Shown here in pieces: positions 1 through 9,479 of a stretch of 64,000 nucleotides of DNA; positions within the stretch are counted from its first letter, which is position 1; each line of letters begins with the position of its first letter. The DNA is from Mycolicibacter hiberniae (GTDB lineage: Bacteria > Actinomycetota > Actinomycetes > Mycobacteriales > Mycobacteriaceae), in NCBI RefSeq assembly GCF_010729485.1, contig NZ_AP022609.1, positions 3,348,001 to 3,412,000 on the forward strand, in the 5' to 3' direction. Made by a program: the position numbers and the translations under genes. The notes under the pieces are model-generated. The model ran no database searches. It was given only the letters and a program-made list of their open reading frames with translations, and was not told the origin of the DNA.

Positions 1-1006
1 CGGCGTCCAGGACAACGGCGCCCTCGGCACTGACTGCGGCGGAGTCCGCGACGGCCAGGCGCAACGGCCCCACCACCCCGTCGGCCACGGTGGCCGCCGA
101 GACGTCCAATCCGGGTGCTGTGGTACGCGCCCGTGCCGCCCCCGCCACCAGATAGCGGTAGAGGGCCACGATCCGGTCGGGATTGCGGTAGGTGCTGGTG
201 CCGTCGGGCCAGAATCCGACGTCGCCGATGGTGGCTGCCCCCGATCCGGCCACCGCCAGGCGGTAGTACCGATGTCCGCCGGCGGTGGCCCCGACGCCGA
301 GCGCCTTGCGCTGGATCCCAGGGGTTTGGGCGGTCAGCCGCGACGACAGCACCTCGCGCCAGGTCTGGCCGTCGTCGGATTTGTGCAGCGTCACCTCCAC
401 CGGCTGCGCGGCGACCAGTTCGACGGTGTACCCGCCCAGTTCGAGGGCCTCGTCGAACTCGACCGTCACCCCGTCGGGCTGGCGCAGCACCCGCGCGGGC
501 TCGGTGCGGGCACGGGTGTCCAGCTCTAAACCGTTGGTCAGCCGCCAGATCGCCGCCTGGGTGGCCGCTATCGCCTCGTGCTCGGCGATGTTCCCGCGGC
601 CCAGATACCCGGCCTCCCGCAACCGCCGGCTCACCTCGACGGTGTTCAGCCGCGGCACGGAGTTGCGCAGGATCCAGTCGACCTGAACCTCGCGGGCGTC
701 CCGTTCGGCGGCCCCCAGGTGGGGAACAGCCGACCAGGTGTCGATCCGGTAGGCCGAGGGGCGGGTCGGCGCAATACCGTGAAAGTCCAGCGAATACGCC
801 GCGATACCGGGGTTGAGCCGAATCAGATCGGTGCGCGCGCTCGTGCCGTCGGTGAACACGATGCGGTCCACGGTGTGCGAATAGGTGCCGCCGTGGTAGC
901 GGGTCATCCGGTCGATATCGACCGCCGGTCGCGGATGGACCCTGCGGCGCACAGTCACCGCGGGCTGGGTATCGGGCAGCGGAAGAACGGAGGCAGAAAC
1001 GGTCAT
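1..1006 (-). CDS. TQXA (thioester-type) domain surface protein, 3' end outside window
   Basis: Partial gene; the ATG is at 1006 and the C-terminus lies beyond the left edge. The signature ATQAAIWRLTNGLELDT (Gln about residue 150) is that of TQXA domains, which in Gram-positive surface proteins form an internal Cys-Gln thioester. The upstream segment with YHGGTYSHTVDRIVF and TDLIRLNPGIAAYSLDF fits the same fold. No Cys codon occurs between the start and the Gln, so the usual bond cannot form as drawn. No signal peptide is evident at this start. It is divergent from the encapsulin operon across 288 bases. Family assignment is from motif recognition; function is unknown. Confidence 0.72.
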   Translation of the reverse strand, partial: MTVSASVLPLPDTQPAVTVRRRVHPRPAVDIDRMTRYHGGTYSHTVDRIVFTDGTSARTDLIRLNPGIAAYSLDFHGIAPTRPSAYRIDTWSAVPHLGAAERDAREVQVDWILRNSVPRLNTVEVSRRLREAGYLGRGNIAEHEAIAATQAAIWRLTNGLELDTRARTEPARVLRQPDGVTVEFDEALELGGYTVELVAAQPVEVTLHKSDDGQTWREVLSSRLTAQTPGIQRKALGVGATAGGHRYYRLAVAGSGAATIGDVGFWPDGTSTYRNPDRIVALYRYLVAGAARARTTAPGLDVSAATVADGVVGPLRLAVADSAAVSAEGAVVLDA

Positions 1007-1294
1007 GCCGAGTCGACTTTCTGGTCTGATGCGCGCACGGCAGCACCTGACCGGAAACCGGGGACGGGCTGCGACGCTAAGGAATCAGGGCGTCAGAGAA
1101 TCAACGACAACAACACGCGGCAAGGCGGCACGAAACGTGCGGCTGCGGCTGCGTGATGTTCGACATACACATACCCTACGACATGTACCGCAGCGGCGCG
1201 AGTTGCCATGATTTCAATTCGCCATGAGCGCAACTGGTGGGCAAAACCGACCGATGGTCCATGATTGGCGCCGTTACTCATCAGGAGGAAATCA

Positions 1295-2218
1295 ATGACG
1301 TCCGCGCAGAACGAATCTCAGGCCCTGGGGGACCTTGCCGCACGGCAACTGGCCAATGCGACCAAGACTGTCCCGCAGCTGGCCACCATCACGCCGCGCT
1401 GGCTGTTGCACCTGCTGAACTGGGTTCCGGTGGAAGCCGGCATCTACCGGGTCAACCGAGTGGTCAACCCCGGTCAGGTGGCCATTCATGCCGAGCAGGG
1501 GGCGGGCTCTGCAGAACCGCTGCCGCAGACTTTCGTGGACTACGAGACCAGCCCGCGCGAATACACGCTGCGGTCCATCTCGACGATTCTCGATGTGCAC
1601 ACCCGGGTCTCCGACCTGTACTCCAGCCCGCACGACCAGGTCGCGCAGCAGCTGCGGCTCACCATCGAGACCATCAAGGAACGCCAGGAGTTCGAACTGG
1701 TCAACAACCCGGAGTACGGCCTGCTGGCCCAGGTGACCCCGGAGCAGACCATCTCGACCATCACCGGGCCGCCCACTCCCGACGACCTGGACTCGCTGAT
1801 CACCAAGGTGTGGAAGACGCCCGGGTTCTTCCTGACCCACCCGCTGGGCGTGGCCGCCTTCGGCCGCGAGGCCACCCGCCGCGGCGTGCCCCCGGTGGTG
1901 GTGAACCTGTTCGGCGCGCAGTTCATCACCTGGCGCGGCATCCCGATCGTGCCCAGCGACAAGGTTCCGGTGGAAGACTCCAAGACCAAGATCCTGCTGG
2001 TGCGAACCGGCGAGGAGCGCCAGGGCGTCGTCGGGTTGTTCCAGCCCGGCCTGGTCGGCGAGCAGGCCCCGGGTCTGTCGGTCCGGTTCACCGGGATCAA
2101 CCGGTCGGCGATCGCGTCCTATCTGGTCACGCTGTACAACTCGCTGGCCGTGCTCACCGACGATGCGCTCGCTGTGCTCGACGACGTCTCGGTGGACCGT
2201 TTCCATGAGTACGAGTGA
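1295..2218 (+). CDS. Family 2 encapsulin shell protein (SrpI / MMP-I type)
   Basis: Encodes 307 residues beginning MTSAQNESQALGDLAARQ, the length and sequence type of the mycobacterial major membrane protein I, now known as an HK97-fold family 2A encapsulin. It self-assembles into a protein nanocompartment in the cytoplasm. The start is decided by AGGAGGA at 1283-1289, six bases before ATG 1295; an upstream in-frame TTG lacks a ribosome site. Its stop lies 14 bases inside the next gene, a cysteine desulfurase, which is the known cargo of this family, so shell and cargo are translationally coupled. The shell is complete with no frameshift. Confidence 0.95.
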   Translation: MTSAQNESQALGDLAARQLANATKTVPQLATITPRWLLHLLNWVPVEAGIYRVNRVVNPGQVAIHAEQGAGSAEPLPQTFVDYETSPREYTLRSISTILDVHTRVSDLYSSPHDQVAQQLRLTIETIKERQEFELVNNPEYGLLAQVTPEQTISTITGPPTPDDLDSLITKVWKTPGFFLTHPLGVAAFGREATRRGVPPVVVNLFGAQFITWRGIPIVPSDKVPVEDSKTKILLVRTGEERQGVVGLFQPGLVGEQAPGLSVRFTGINRSAIASYLVTLYNSLAVLTDDALAVLDDVSVDRFHEYE

Positions 2219-3881
2219 CCCCGGGCCGGTAGCTGCCGGGGGAAACCCGCCGATCAGCGCGGCCGAGCTGGAGATCTTGGCCAATCAGCTCTACGCCCTC
2301 GGCGCTCAGCCCGGTCCGGACTCACCCCCGCAGACCACCGCGGTGGCACCGCGGGGCGGGGCGGGCGATCCGAGCGGACTGCTGCCGGCCGGCGTGGGCG
2401 ACCTCGCGGCGTTCGCGGTGCCGTCCGGCATCGTGCCGACCGTGCCGGGGGTCCTGTCCGGTTATCCGGCCGCCGGCCCGGCCGTCCCGGTCGCTCCGCG
2501 CGGATCGGCCCCGGACTGGCCGGCCGGCAGTTCGGCGGTTCCCCACCTGGAGCTGCCCGCGGCTCCGGCGCCGGCAACCGGCGGCGACGAGGCGAACTAC
2601 TACTTCTTGTCGCGCCCGGCGCCGGCCACCCAGCCGGTTCCGGTGACGCCGGACACCCATGAGGTTTTCGACGTCAACGCGGTGCGGGCCGACTTCCCGA
2701 TTCTGCGTGAGACCGTCAACGGCAAACCGCTGATCTGGTTCGACAACGCCGCCACCACGCAGAAGCCGCAGGCCGTGATCGACCGGCTGGCGTACTTCTA
2801 CGCCCACGAGAACTCCAACATCCACCGGGCCGCGCACGAGCTTGCGGCCCGCGCCACCGATGCCTACGAGGATGCCCGCGACACCGTCCGGCGGTTTGTG
2901 GGTGCGCCCCGCAGCGAAGACATCGTGTTCGTGCGGGGCACCACCGAAGCGATCAACCTGGTCGCTTACGCATGGGGCGGCAAGCATCTGCGCCCCGGTG
3001 ACGAGATCGTCATCACGCACCTGGAGCATCACGCGAATATCGTTCCGTGGCAGATGATCTCGAAACAGACCGGCGCGATTCTGCGGGTGGCCCCGGTGGA
3101 TGACGCGGGCAACCTACTGTTGGGCGGGTTCGAGGATCTGCTGGGTCCGCGGACCAAACTGGTTGCCGCCACGCACGTCTCCAACGCGTTGGGGACCGTC
3201 ACCCCGGTGCACGAGATCGTCGAACTCGGGCACCGCTACGGCGCCCGGGTGCTGATCGACGGGGCGCAGTCGATCCCCCACATCCCGATCGACGTACAGT
3301 CGTTGGGAGCGGACTTCTTCGCGTTTTCCGGGCACAAGATCTTCGGCCCCACCGGGATCGGTGTGCTGTACGGGACCGAAGAGGCCCTGGCAGAGACGCC
3401 GCCATGGCAGGGTGGAGGCAACATGATCGCCGACGTCACCGTTGAGCGTTCGCTGTACCAGCAACCGCCCAACAAATTCGAGGCGGGCACCGGCAATATC
3501 GCCGACGCCGTCGGCCTCGGTGCGGCGCTGCGCTATGTGGAGCGGGTGGGGGTCGAACGTATCGCCGCCTACGAACACGCGCTGCTGGAGTACGCCACGC
3601 CGCGGTTGGCCGCTATACCGGGCGTGCGGATCGTCGGGACCGCCGACGAGAAGGCCAGCGTGTTGTCGTTCGTGTTGGCCGGCCACGACCCGGCCGACGT
3701 CGGCAAGGCCCTCAACGCCGAGGGCATCGCGGTGCGCGCCGGGCACCACTGCGCGCAACCCATCCTGCGCCATTACGGGCTGGAGGCCACCGTGCGTCCG
3801 TCGTTCGCGTTCTACAACACCTTCGAAGAGATCGACGTGTTCATCAGGGCCGTCCGGCGCATCGCCGAGGGGAGCGCGTAG
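2205..3881 (+). CDS. Cysteine desulfurase with encapsulin cargo tail (SufS/CsdA type)
   Basis: Encodes 558 residues. PLP enzyme that removes sulfur from cysteine to give alanine and an enzyme persulfide. The catalytic domain runs from about residue 155 ([13 protein letters not shown]) to the end. Lys378 in [13 protein letters not shown] binds PLP, and Cys516 in [15 protein letters not shown] is the nucleophile. Residues 1-150 are Pro/Ala/Gly-rich and probably disordered, with short ordered-looking patches ([25 protein letters not shown]). In family 2A systems such an N-terminal extension directs the enzyme into the shell. Its start overlaps the encapsulin gene. Known free SufS proteins are near 410 residues, so the extension is the notable feature. 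Confidence 0.94.
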   Translation: MSTSDPGPVAAGGNPPISAAELEILANQLYALGAQPGPDSPPQTTAVAPRGGAGDPSGLLPAGVGDLAAFAVPSGIVPTVPGVLSGYPAAGPAVPVAPRGSAPDWPAGSSAVPHLELPAAPAPATGGDEANYYFLSRPAPATQPVPVTPDTHEVFDVNAVRADFPILRETVNGKPLIWFDNAATTQKPQAVIDRLAYFYAHENSNIHRAAHELAARATDAYEDARDTVRRFVGAPRSEDIVFVRGTTEAINLVAYAWGGKHLRPGDEIVITHLEHHANIVPWQMISKQTGAILRVAPVDDAGNLLLGGFEDLLGPRTKLVAATHVSNALGTVTPVHEIVELGHRYGARVLIDGAQSIPHIPIDVQSLGADFFAFSGHKIFGPTGIGVLYGTEEALAETPPWQGGGNMIADVTVERSLYQQPPNKFEAGTGNIADAVGLGAALRYVERVGVERIAAYEHALLEYATPRLAAIPGVRIVGTADEKASVLSFVLAGHDPADVGKALNAEGIAVRAGHHCAQPILRHYGLEATVRPSFAFYNTFEEIDVFIRAVRRIAEGSA

Positions 3882-3915
3882 CACCGATGGCGGTTTCGGC
3901 GAGAAAGGGCAATTG

Positions 3916-4851
3916 ATGGGCAGGATCTATGACAACGTCACCGAGCTGGTCGGCCACACGCCACTCGTGCGGCTCAATCGGCTGACCGAGGGTTTGGGCG
4001 CCCAGGTGGCGGCCAAACTCGAGTTCTACAACCCCGCCAACAGCGTCAAGGACCGCATCGGCGTCGCGATCATCGACGCCGCGGAGAAATCCGGCCAGCT
4101 TCGCCCCGGCGGCACCATCGTCGAGGCCACCAGTGGCAACACCGGTATCGCCCTGGCGATGGTCGGTGCCGCGCGCGGCTACAAGGTGATCCTGACCATG
4201 CCGGACACCATGTCGACCGAACGGCGGGTGATGCTGCGGGCCTACGGCGCCGAGATCGTCCTGACGCCCGGCTCCGAGGGGATGGCCGGCGCGGTGGCCA
4301 AGGCCAAGCAGATCGTCGCCGACACGCACAACGCCTTGTCCGCGAATCAGTTCGCCAACCCGGCCAACCCGGCCATCCACGAACGCACCACCGCAGAAGA
4401 GGTGTGGAAGGACACCGACGGCGCGGTGGACATCTTCGTCGCCGGTATCGGTACCGGCGGCACGCTTACCGGCGTCTCGCACGTCCTCAAGTCACGCAAG
4501 CCGGAAGTCCAGATCGTCGGGGTGGAACCCAAGGACTCGGCGATCCTGAACGGCGCCGACCCCGGTCCGCACAAGATCCAGGGTCTGGGACCCAATTTCA
4601 TCCCCGAGGTGCTCGACCGCAATGCCTACGACGAGATCATCGACGCGCAGTTCGACGACGCCATCCGGGTGGCTCGCGCACTAGGCACCCAGGAGGGCAT
4701 TCTCGGCGGCATTTCGGCCGGCGCCAATGTGTGGGCTGCCCTGGAGCTGGCCAAACGCCCCGAGAACGCGGGGAAGCTGATCGTGGTGGTGATCCCCGAC
4801 TTCGGTGAGCGCTACATCTCGACGCCACTGTTCGAACACATTAGGGAATGA
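3916..4851 (+). CDS. cysK: O-acetylserine sulfhydrylase (cysteine synthase A)
   Basis: Encodes 311 residues, the usual length. Makes cysteine from O-acetylserine and sulfide using PLP. The PLP lysine is Lys45 in [22 protein letters not shown] binds the substrate carboxylate and [10 protein letters not shown] holds the PLP phosphate. It starts 34 bases after the desulfurase gene, with AAGGGC before the ATG, and its stop overlaps cysE by 4 bases (ATGA). The order encapsulin-desulfurase-cysK-cysE implies that sulfur is taken from and returned to cysteine at one site. Confidence 0.96.
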   Translation: MGRIYDNVTELVGHTPLVRLNRLTEGLGAQVAAKLEFYNPANSVKDRIGVAIIDAAEKSGQLRPGGTIVEATSGNTGIALAMVGAARGYKVILTMPDTMSTERRVMLRAYGAEIVLTPGSEGMAGAVAKAKQIVADTHNALSANQFANPANPAIHERTTAEEVWKDTDGAVDIFVAGIGTGGTLTGVSHVLKSRKPEVQIVGVEPKDSAILNGADPGPHKIQGLGPNFIPEVLDRNAYDEIIDAQFDDAIRVARALGTQEGILGGISAGANVWAALELAKRPENAGKLIVVVIPDFGERYISTPLFEHIRE

Positions 4852-5447
4852 TCACGCCCATGACAGGCGTGTGGAAGACGTTGCGCGAGGACCTGCGCAA
4901 CGCGCGAGACCATGACCCGGCCGCGCGCGGGGACGTCGAGAACGCCCTGGTCTATTCCGGCCTGCACGCGATCTGGTCGCATCGGCTCGCGCACCGACTG
5001 TGGGCCAGACCGGCACTGCGCGGGGTGGCTCGCGTGCTGGCACAGGCCACCCGGTTCGCCACCGGCATCGAGATCCACCCGGGTGCGACCATCGGCCGGC
5101 GCTTCTTCATCGACCATGGCATGGGCGTGGTGATCGGCGAGACCACCCAGATCGGCGATGACGTCATGGTCTACCACGGGGTGACCCTCGGCGGGCGCTC
5201 GCTGAGCCACGGCAAGCGCCACCCGACCATCGGCAACGGCGTCACCGTGGGCGCCGGAGCCAAGGTGCTGGGCCCGATCACCATCGGGGACGGCAGCGCC
5301 ATCGGGGCCAATGCGGTGGTCACCCAGGACGTCCCGGCGGACTGCATCGCCACGGGCATTCCGGCTTCGGTGCGGCACCGCACCGAGAAGCAGCGGGAGC
5401 CGCTGGTCGACCCGACGAGCTACATCGACCCGGCGATGTATATCTAA
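4848..5447 (+). CDS. cysE: Serine O-acetyltransferase
   Basis: Encodes 199 residues; acetylates serine with acetyl-CoA to supply CysK. After a helical N-terminus, hexapeptide repeats form the left-handed beta helix. [19 protein letters not shown] and [21 protein letters not shown] carry the catalytic His residues. The C-terminus ends in Ile, as in enzymes that insert a terminal Ile into the CysK active site to form the cysteine synthase complex, so pairing with the adjacent CysK is likely. ATG 4848 overlaps cysK; ATG 4860 is an alternative. The stop overlaps the convergent methyltransferase gene. Confidence 0.95.
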   Translation: MITPMTGVWKTLREDLRNARDHDPAARGDVENALVYSGLHAIWSHRLAHRLWARPALRGVARVLAQATRFATGIEIHPGATIGRRFFIDHGMGVVIGETTQIGDDVMVYHGVTLGGRSLSHGKRHPTIGNGVTVGAGAKVLGPITIGDGSAIGANAVVTQDVPADCIATGIPASVRHRTEKQREPLVDPTSYIDPAMYI

Positions 5448-6247
5448 GACCCGGCACCTGCGCCGGGTATGGGCTCCGCGGCGATCACATAGTCGCGACC
5501 GTGCCGCAGGCCGCCCTCGCGCTCGTGCAGAGCCAGCGCTCGCTGCTGCAGATCGTCGACGTAGCGCAGCATCGAGGCGGCCAGCTCCGGCGAGCCGAAC
5601 CGTTCGGCCCGCCGCCGGCACATGTCGAGCTGGCCGTGGACGTGCCGGGGGCCGTAACGGATGGGGAAACGGCGGAACTGCACCGTGCGCAGGCCCGCCA
5701 GAGCCAGCTGCCGCAGCACCCACTCCAGCGGATACTCCCGGTAGGGCCGTTCGCCGGCCAGCAGCAGGCACGCGTCGCGAACGCGGCCGATCTCCCAGAT
5801 GATCCGGCCGCTTTCGGTGTTCGGCGGGTACTGCACGTAGGGCTCCAGGCCGGTGACGTAGAGCCGGCCGCCGTCGGCGACCAGGGGCCGCAGCCGCTGG
5901 AAGACGTGGTCCTGCCAGTAGGGCGCGAAGCCCTCGATGGCGCCGACGAGGTAGTCGGCCAGCACCGTGTCGAACGTCTCGCCGGCGAGCAGGCCGCCAT
6001 CGATCCAGTTGCCCACCAGTATCCGATCCTGCGGCCGGACGCTGTCCCCGAGTGCGGCGCGGCTGGCGTCGGCCATCCCGGAAGCGGCGGTGATCGCGGT
6101 CCAGCTTTCGGTCGGCAGCGTCTGGATCCATTGCAGGGACTTCACGCCGGCACCGGAATCGAGCATGCTGCCCCAGGGGCGGTCGCCATGCAGTGTCTCG
6201 ATGTAGCGAAACAGTGCGGACACTGCGGGTGCGGGGTTGGCGGACAA
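5444..6247 (-). CDS. SAM-dependent methyltransferase-like protein
   Basis: Encodes 267 residues from a TTG at 6247 with GGAAGGTGAG upstream. [16 protein letters not shown] looks like a SAM-binding motif I and [20 protein letters not shown] like motifs [24 protein letters not shown] follows the usual class I order. The substrate is not identifiable. Convergent with cysE with overlapping ends, so it is not part of that operon. A Zur-like palindrome at 6349-6363 sits about 100 bases upstream, suggesting zinc-responsive control. M. tuberculosis Rv2990c, recalled as a Zur-regulon member, may be related but this was not checked. Confidence 0.8.
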   Translation of the reverse strand: MSANPAPAVSALFRYIETLHGDRPWGSMLDSGAGVKSLQWIQTLPTESWTAITAASGMADASRAALGDSVRPQDRILVGNWIDGGLLAGETFDTVLADYLVGAIEGFAPYWQDHVFQRLRPLVADGGRLYVTGLEPYVQYPPNTESGRIIWEIGRVRDACLLLAGERPYREYPLEWVLRQLALAGLRTVQFRRFPIRYGPRHVHGQLDMCRRRAERFGSPELAASMLRYVDDLQQRALALHEREGGLRHGRDYVIAAEPIPGAGAGS

Positions 6248-6348
6248 CGGAATTGCTCACCTTCCGCGGCGTCGCGCGCACGTGCAACGCCGGTTGGTCC
6301 CGCCTGGGTGTGTGCGCGTGACTGAGCCTAGCGTCGCCACCCGGCTAA

Positions 6349-6363
6349 TGAAAATCATTGTCA
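6349..6363 (-). promoter_or_regulatory. Zur (FurB)-like binding site
   Basis: TGAAAATCATTGTCA is a 15-base palindrome with one mismatch to TGAAAATNATTTTCA, the core of actinobacterial Zur boxes. It lies in an AT-rich island in otherwise very GC-rich DNA, about 100 bases upstream of the methyltransferase start and 79 bases from the tRNA-Thr 3' end. Repression of the methyltransferase gene under zinc sufficiency is the inferred role. Confidence 0.7.
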
Positions 6364-6441
6364 TCAAAAGCGCGCCGTGTCATCCAGCTGACCAAAGCGG
6401 GTGAGGCGCCCGGGGCACGGTGCCTACTGGACCTGCCATTG

Positions 6442-6517
6442 TGGAGCCACCTAGGAGAATCGAACTCCTGACCTATTCATTACGAGTGAATTGCTCTACC
6501 GACTGAGCTAAGGTGGC
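6442..6517 (-). tRNA. tRNA-Thr (anticodon CGU)
   Basis: A 76-base cloverleaf on the minus strand with CCA encoded. The acceptor stem GCCACCT pairs with AGGTGGC, the D arm carries AGCTCAG-TCGGTAGAGC, the anticodon stem ATTCA/TGAAT closes the loop CTCGTAA, and the T arm contains GTTCGATTC. Anticodon CGU reads ACG. It sits between the methyltransferase gene and holB. Confidence 0.96.
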
Positions 6518-6546
6518 GCGCCCGGCCTGAACCGGGCCGGGTCAGT

Positions 6547-7773
6547 CTACAGGTCGTCTCGCAGTGCTTGTCCGACGGTGGCCACCATGGCGCCCACAGC
6601 GAAGCGGGGCTTGACGTTGGCCGCAAGCGCCTCGCGGCATTCGAGCACTGCCTCGATGCAGCGCAACAACCGGTCCGGCGGTGCGTGAGCCGCGATCGCG
6701 GCGGCCGCGTCGGTCATGTCCGGGTGGCTGGGCCGGGCCACGCCGGCCGGGGCCATGGCGACCAGCAGGGCGTCGCGGAAATAGGTGGCCAGGTCGATCA
6801 GCGCGCGGTCCAGCGCATCCCGCGAAGCCCGCTTGTGGCGGGAATTCTGCCGGCGCTCCAGGTCCTTGATCAGTCCGGCGGTGCCACGCAGGGTTCCAGC
6901 GGTGCCCTTGCCGGTGCCACCAGCCCCCAACGCAGTGCGCAGCTCATCGGTCTCGGCCTCCGAGCGTTCGGCGGTCAGGTCCCGGGCCTCGGATTCCGCC
7001 GCGGCCACCAGGTCATCGACCGCGGCGAAGGCCCGCGACGGAGTCGCGGCGTCCCGTGCCAGCGAAAGCGCCCGCTGCCGGCGCTGCCGGGCTTCGGAAT
7101 CGGTGGCCAGCCGCCGAGCCCGCCCCACATGGCCGCCGCTGACCGCCGCCGCCCACTCCGCGGTCGCCGAGTCCAGGCCGTCGACCTCCATCAGCACCTG
7201 AGCGACCGCCGCCAGCGGTGGGGTCACCAACGCGACATGACGGCACCGGGACCGCAACGTGATCGCGATGTCCTCAGGATCCACCGAGGGCGCGCACAAC
7301 AGGAACACCGTCGAAGGCGGCGGCTCCTCGACCACCTTGAGCAGGGCGTTGGCCGCGCCCTCGGTGAGCCGGTCGGCGTCCTCGATCACCACGATCTGCC
7401 AGCGCCCGGTCCCGGGCCGCCGCGAGGCGGCCTGCACGATGGCCCGCATCTCGTCGACACCGATGGACAGCCCCTCCGGCACGACACGCCGGACGTCGGC
7501 GTGGGTGCCGGCCATCGTCGTGGTGCAGGCCCGGCACCGGCCGCAACCGGGGCCGCCCTGCTCCTCCTCGGCGGTGCATTGCAGCGCCGAGGCGAAACAC
7601 ACCGCCGCGATGGACCGGCCCGAGCCGGGCGGGCCGGTGATCAGCCACGCGTGCGACATACCGCCCGCGGACATCGCCCCGGGCGCCCCGGGCTGCCGGG
7701 ATGCCCGCACGGCTGACAGCAGTTCGGCCTCCACCGTCTGCTGACCCACCAAGCGGGTGAAAACTCCGGACAT
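6547..7773 (-). CDS. holB: DNA polymerase III delta' subunit
   Basis: Encodes 408 residues from ATG 7773. Clamp-loader AAA+ subunit. The Walker A variant GPPGSGRSIAA is near residue 45; the zinc module has Cys pairs in CTAEEEQGGPGCGRCRACTT; VIEDADRLTEGAANALLKVVEEPP is the Walker B/sensor region. Upstream in-frame codons exist, but this ATG gives the family N-terminus (FTRLVGQQTVEAELL). Divergent from the adenylate cyclase gene. M. tuberculosis Rv3644c is the positional counterpart. Confidence 0.94.
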   Translation of the reverse strand: MSGVFTRLVGQQTVEAELLSAVRASRQPGAPGAMSAGGMSHAWLITGPPGSGRSIAAVCFASALQCTAEEEQGGPGCGRCRACTTTMAGTHADVRRVVPEGLSIGVDEMRAIVQAASRRPGTGRWQIVVIEDADRLTEGAANALLKVVEEPPPSTVFLLCAPSVDPEDIAITLRSRCRHVALVTPPLAAVAQVLMEVDGLDSATAEWAAAVSGGHVGRARRLATDSEARQRRQRALSLARDAATPSRAFAAVDDLVAAAESEARDLTAERSEAETDELRTALGAGGTGKGTAGTLRGTAGLIKDLERRQNSRHKRASRDALDRALIDLATYFRDALLVAMAPAGVARPSHPDMTDAAAAIAAHAPPDRLLRCIEAVLECREALAANVKPRFAVGAMVATVGQALRDDL

Positions 7774-7801
7774 CACGGTCACAGTAGTGCCTGAACCGGA
7801 C

Positions 7802-9478
7802 ATGCCAACGCCATCAGCCTCGGTCATTCCTCGTCTCGCCCGATACGGTGTGCTGGTGAGCACCACGACCCTGGTCGGGCGGATCGAGCGATTCGTCCGC
7901 TGGGTTGTGCGCACACCCTGGCCCGTTTTCACGCTGAGCATGCTGCAGGCCGACATCATCGGCGCACTGTTCGTGTTCGGCTTCCTGCGGTTCGGCCTGC
8001 CCGACGAGGACCGGATCAACCTGCAGGACCTGCCGCGGCTGAATCTGGTGCTCTTCGGCGTCGTGCTGTTGTTCCTGTTCGGGCTCGGCTTTTCGATCAG
8101 CACCGCGTTGCTGATGCCGGTGTTCCGCTGGCAGCGCCGGGAGGCGCTGCTGGCCGATCTGGACACCCATGGCGACTCCGATCCCGCGGACACCGAACTG
8201 GCGCGATCCCGGGCGCTGCGGATGCCGTTCTACCGGTCCTTGATCAGCATCGGCTACTGGGCGGTGGGCGGGGTGGTGTTCGTCGCCATCAGCTGGCCGG
8301 TGGTGCACCACGTCGTGCCCGTGGTGGTCACCGCCACGGCCCTGGGGGCAGCGGCCACCGCGATCATCGGCTACCTGCAGTCCGAGCGGGTGCTGCGGCC
8401 GGTGGCCGTCGCCGCCCTGCGCGACGGCACCCCGGAGAACCTGCGGGCACCCGGTGTCATCCTCCGCCAGCTGCTGACCTGGCTGCTGTCCACGGGCGTG
8501 CCGGTGCTGGCGATCGTGCTGTCGGTGTTGGCCGGCAAGGCATCCCTGCTCAACGCCTCACCGGACAAGTTGTTCACCCCGATCCTGCTGATGGCACTGG
8601 CCGCCCTAGTCATCGGGCTGGCCGGCACCGTCCTGGTGTCCATGTCGATCGCCGACCCGCTGCGACAGTTGCGGTGGGCGCTGGGCGAGGTGCAGCGCGG
8701 CAACTACAACGCGCACATGCAGATCTATGACGCCAGCGAGCTGGGCCTGCTGCAGGCCGGTTTCAACGACATGGTGCGCGACCTCGCCGAGCGGCAGCGG
8801 CTGCGCGACCTGTTCGGGCGCTATGTGGGCGAGGATGTGGCCCGGCGTGCCCTGGAGCGCGGCACCGAATTGGGCGGCCAGGAACGCGACGTGGCGGTGC
8901 TGTTCATCGACCTGGTGGGTTCCACGCAGCTGGCCGCCACCCGGCCGCCCAGCGAGGTCGTCAACCTGCTCAACGAGTTCTTCCGGGTGGTGGTCGAAGC
9001 GGTGGGGCGCCATGGCGGTTTCGTCAACAAGTTCCAGGGTGATGCCGCACTGGCCATCTTCGGTGCGCCCATCGAGCACCCGGACGCCTCCAGTGCCGCC
9101 CTGGCGGCGGCCCGCGAGCTGCACGACGGCCTGCTGCCGGTGCTCGGTTCCGAGGAGTTCGGCATCGGGGTGTCGGCCGGGCGGGCGATCGCCGGGCACA
9201 TCGGCGCCCGGGCCCGTTTCGAGTACACCGTGATCGGCGACCCGGTCAACGAGGCCGCCCGGCTGACCGAACTGGCGAAGTTGGACGACGGCCACGTGCT
9301 GGCGTCGGCGGTCGCGGTCAGCGGCGCGGTGGACGCCGAGGCGTTGTGCTGGGAGGTCGGCGAGATCGTCGAACTGCGCGGACGCACCGTACCGACGCAG
9401 CTGGCACGGCCGTTGAACCTGGCAACGCTGGAAACCATCCCGGCCGAAGACGCCGAGGCCTCGGCAGCCGCCGACTGA
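7802..9478 (+). CDS. Membrane class III adenylate cyclase with HAMP domain
   Basis: Encodes 558 residues from ATG 7802 (an in-frame GTG at 7757 would overlap holB). About six transmembrane helices occupy the first 300 residues, followed by a HAMP linker and a cyclase domain. VLFIDLVGSTQL and NKFQGDAALAIFG carry the metal Asp residues and the substrate-recognition Lys; EYTVIGDPVNEAARL carries the Asn/Arg transition-state pair. It should make cAMP. Matches the position and layout of Rv3645. Convergent with topA with one base between stops. Confidence 0.92.
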   Translation: MPTPSASVIPRLARYGVLVSTTTLVGRIERFVRWVVRTPWPVFTLSMLQADIIGALFVFGFLRFGLPDEDRINLQDLPRLNLVLFGVVLLFLFGLGFSISTALLMPVFRWQRREALLADLDTHGDSDPADTELARSRALRMPFYRSLISIGYWAVGGVVFVAISWPVVHHVVPVVVTATALGAAATAIIGYLQSERVLRPVAVAALRDGTPENLRAPGVILRQLLTWLLSTGVPVLAIVLSVLAGKASLLNASPDKLFTPILLMALAALVIGLAGTVLVSMSIADPLRQLRWALGEVQRGNYNAHMQIYDASELGLLQAGFNDMVRDLAERQRLRDLFGRYVGEDVARRALERGTELGGQERDVAVLFIDLVGSTQLAATRPPSEVVNLLNEFFRVVVEAVGRHGGFVNKFQGDAALAIFGAPIEHPDASSAALAAARELHDGLLPVLGSEEFGIGVSAGRAIAGHIGARARFEYTVIGDPVNEAARLTELAKLDDGHVLASAVAVSGAVDAEALCWEVGEIVELRGRTVPTQLARPLNLATLETIPAEDAEASAAAD

Positions 9479-9479
9479 A

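Noticed and set aside
1237..2208. Long open frames on both strands over the encapsulin gene.
   Set aside because: Low-complexity shadows; the encapsulin frame has a ribosome site and full family match.
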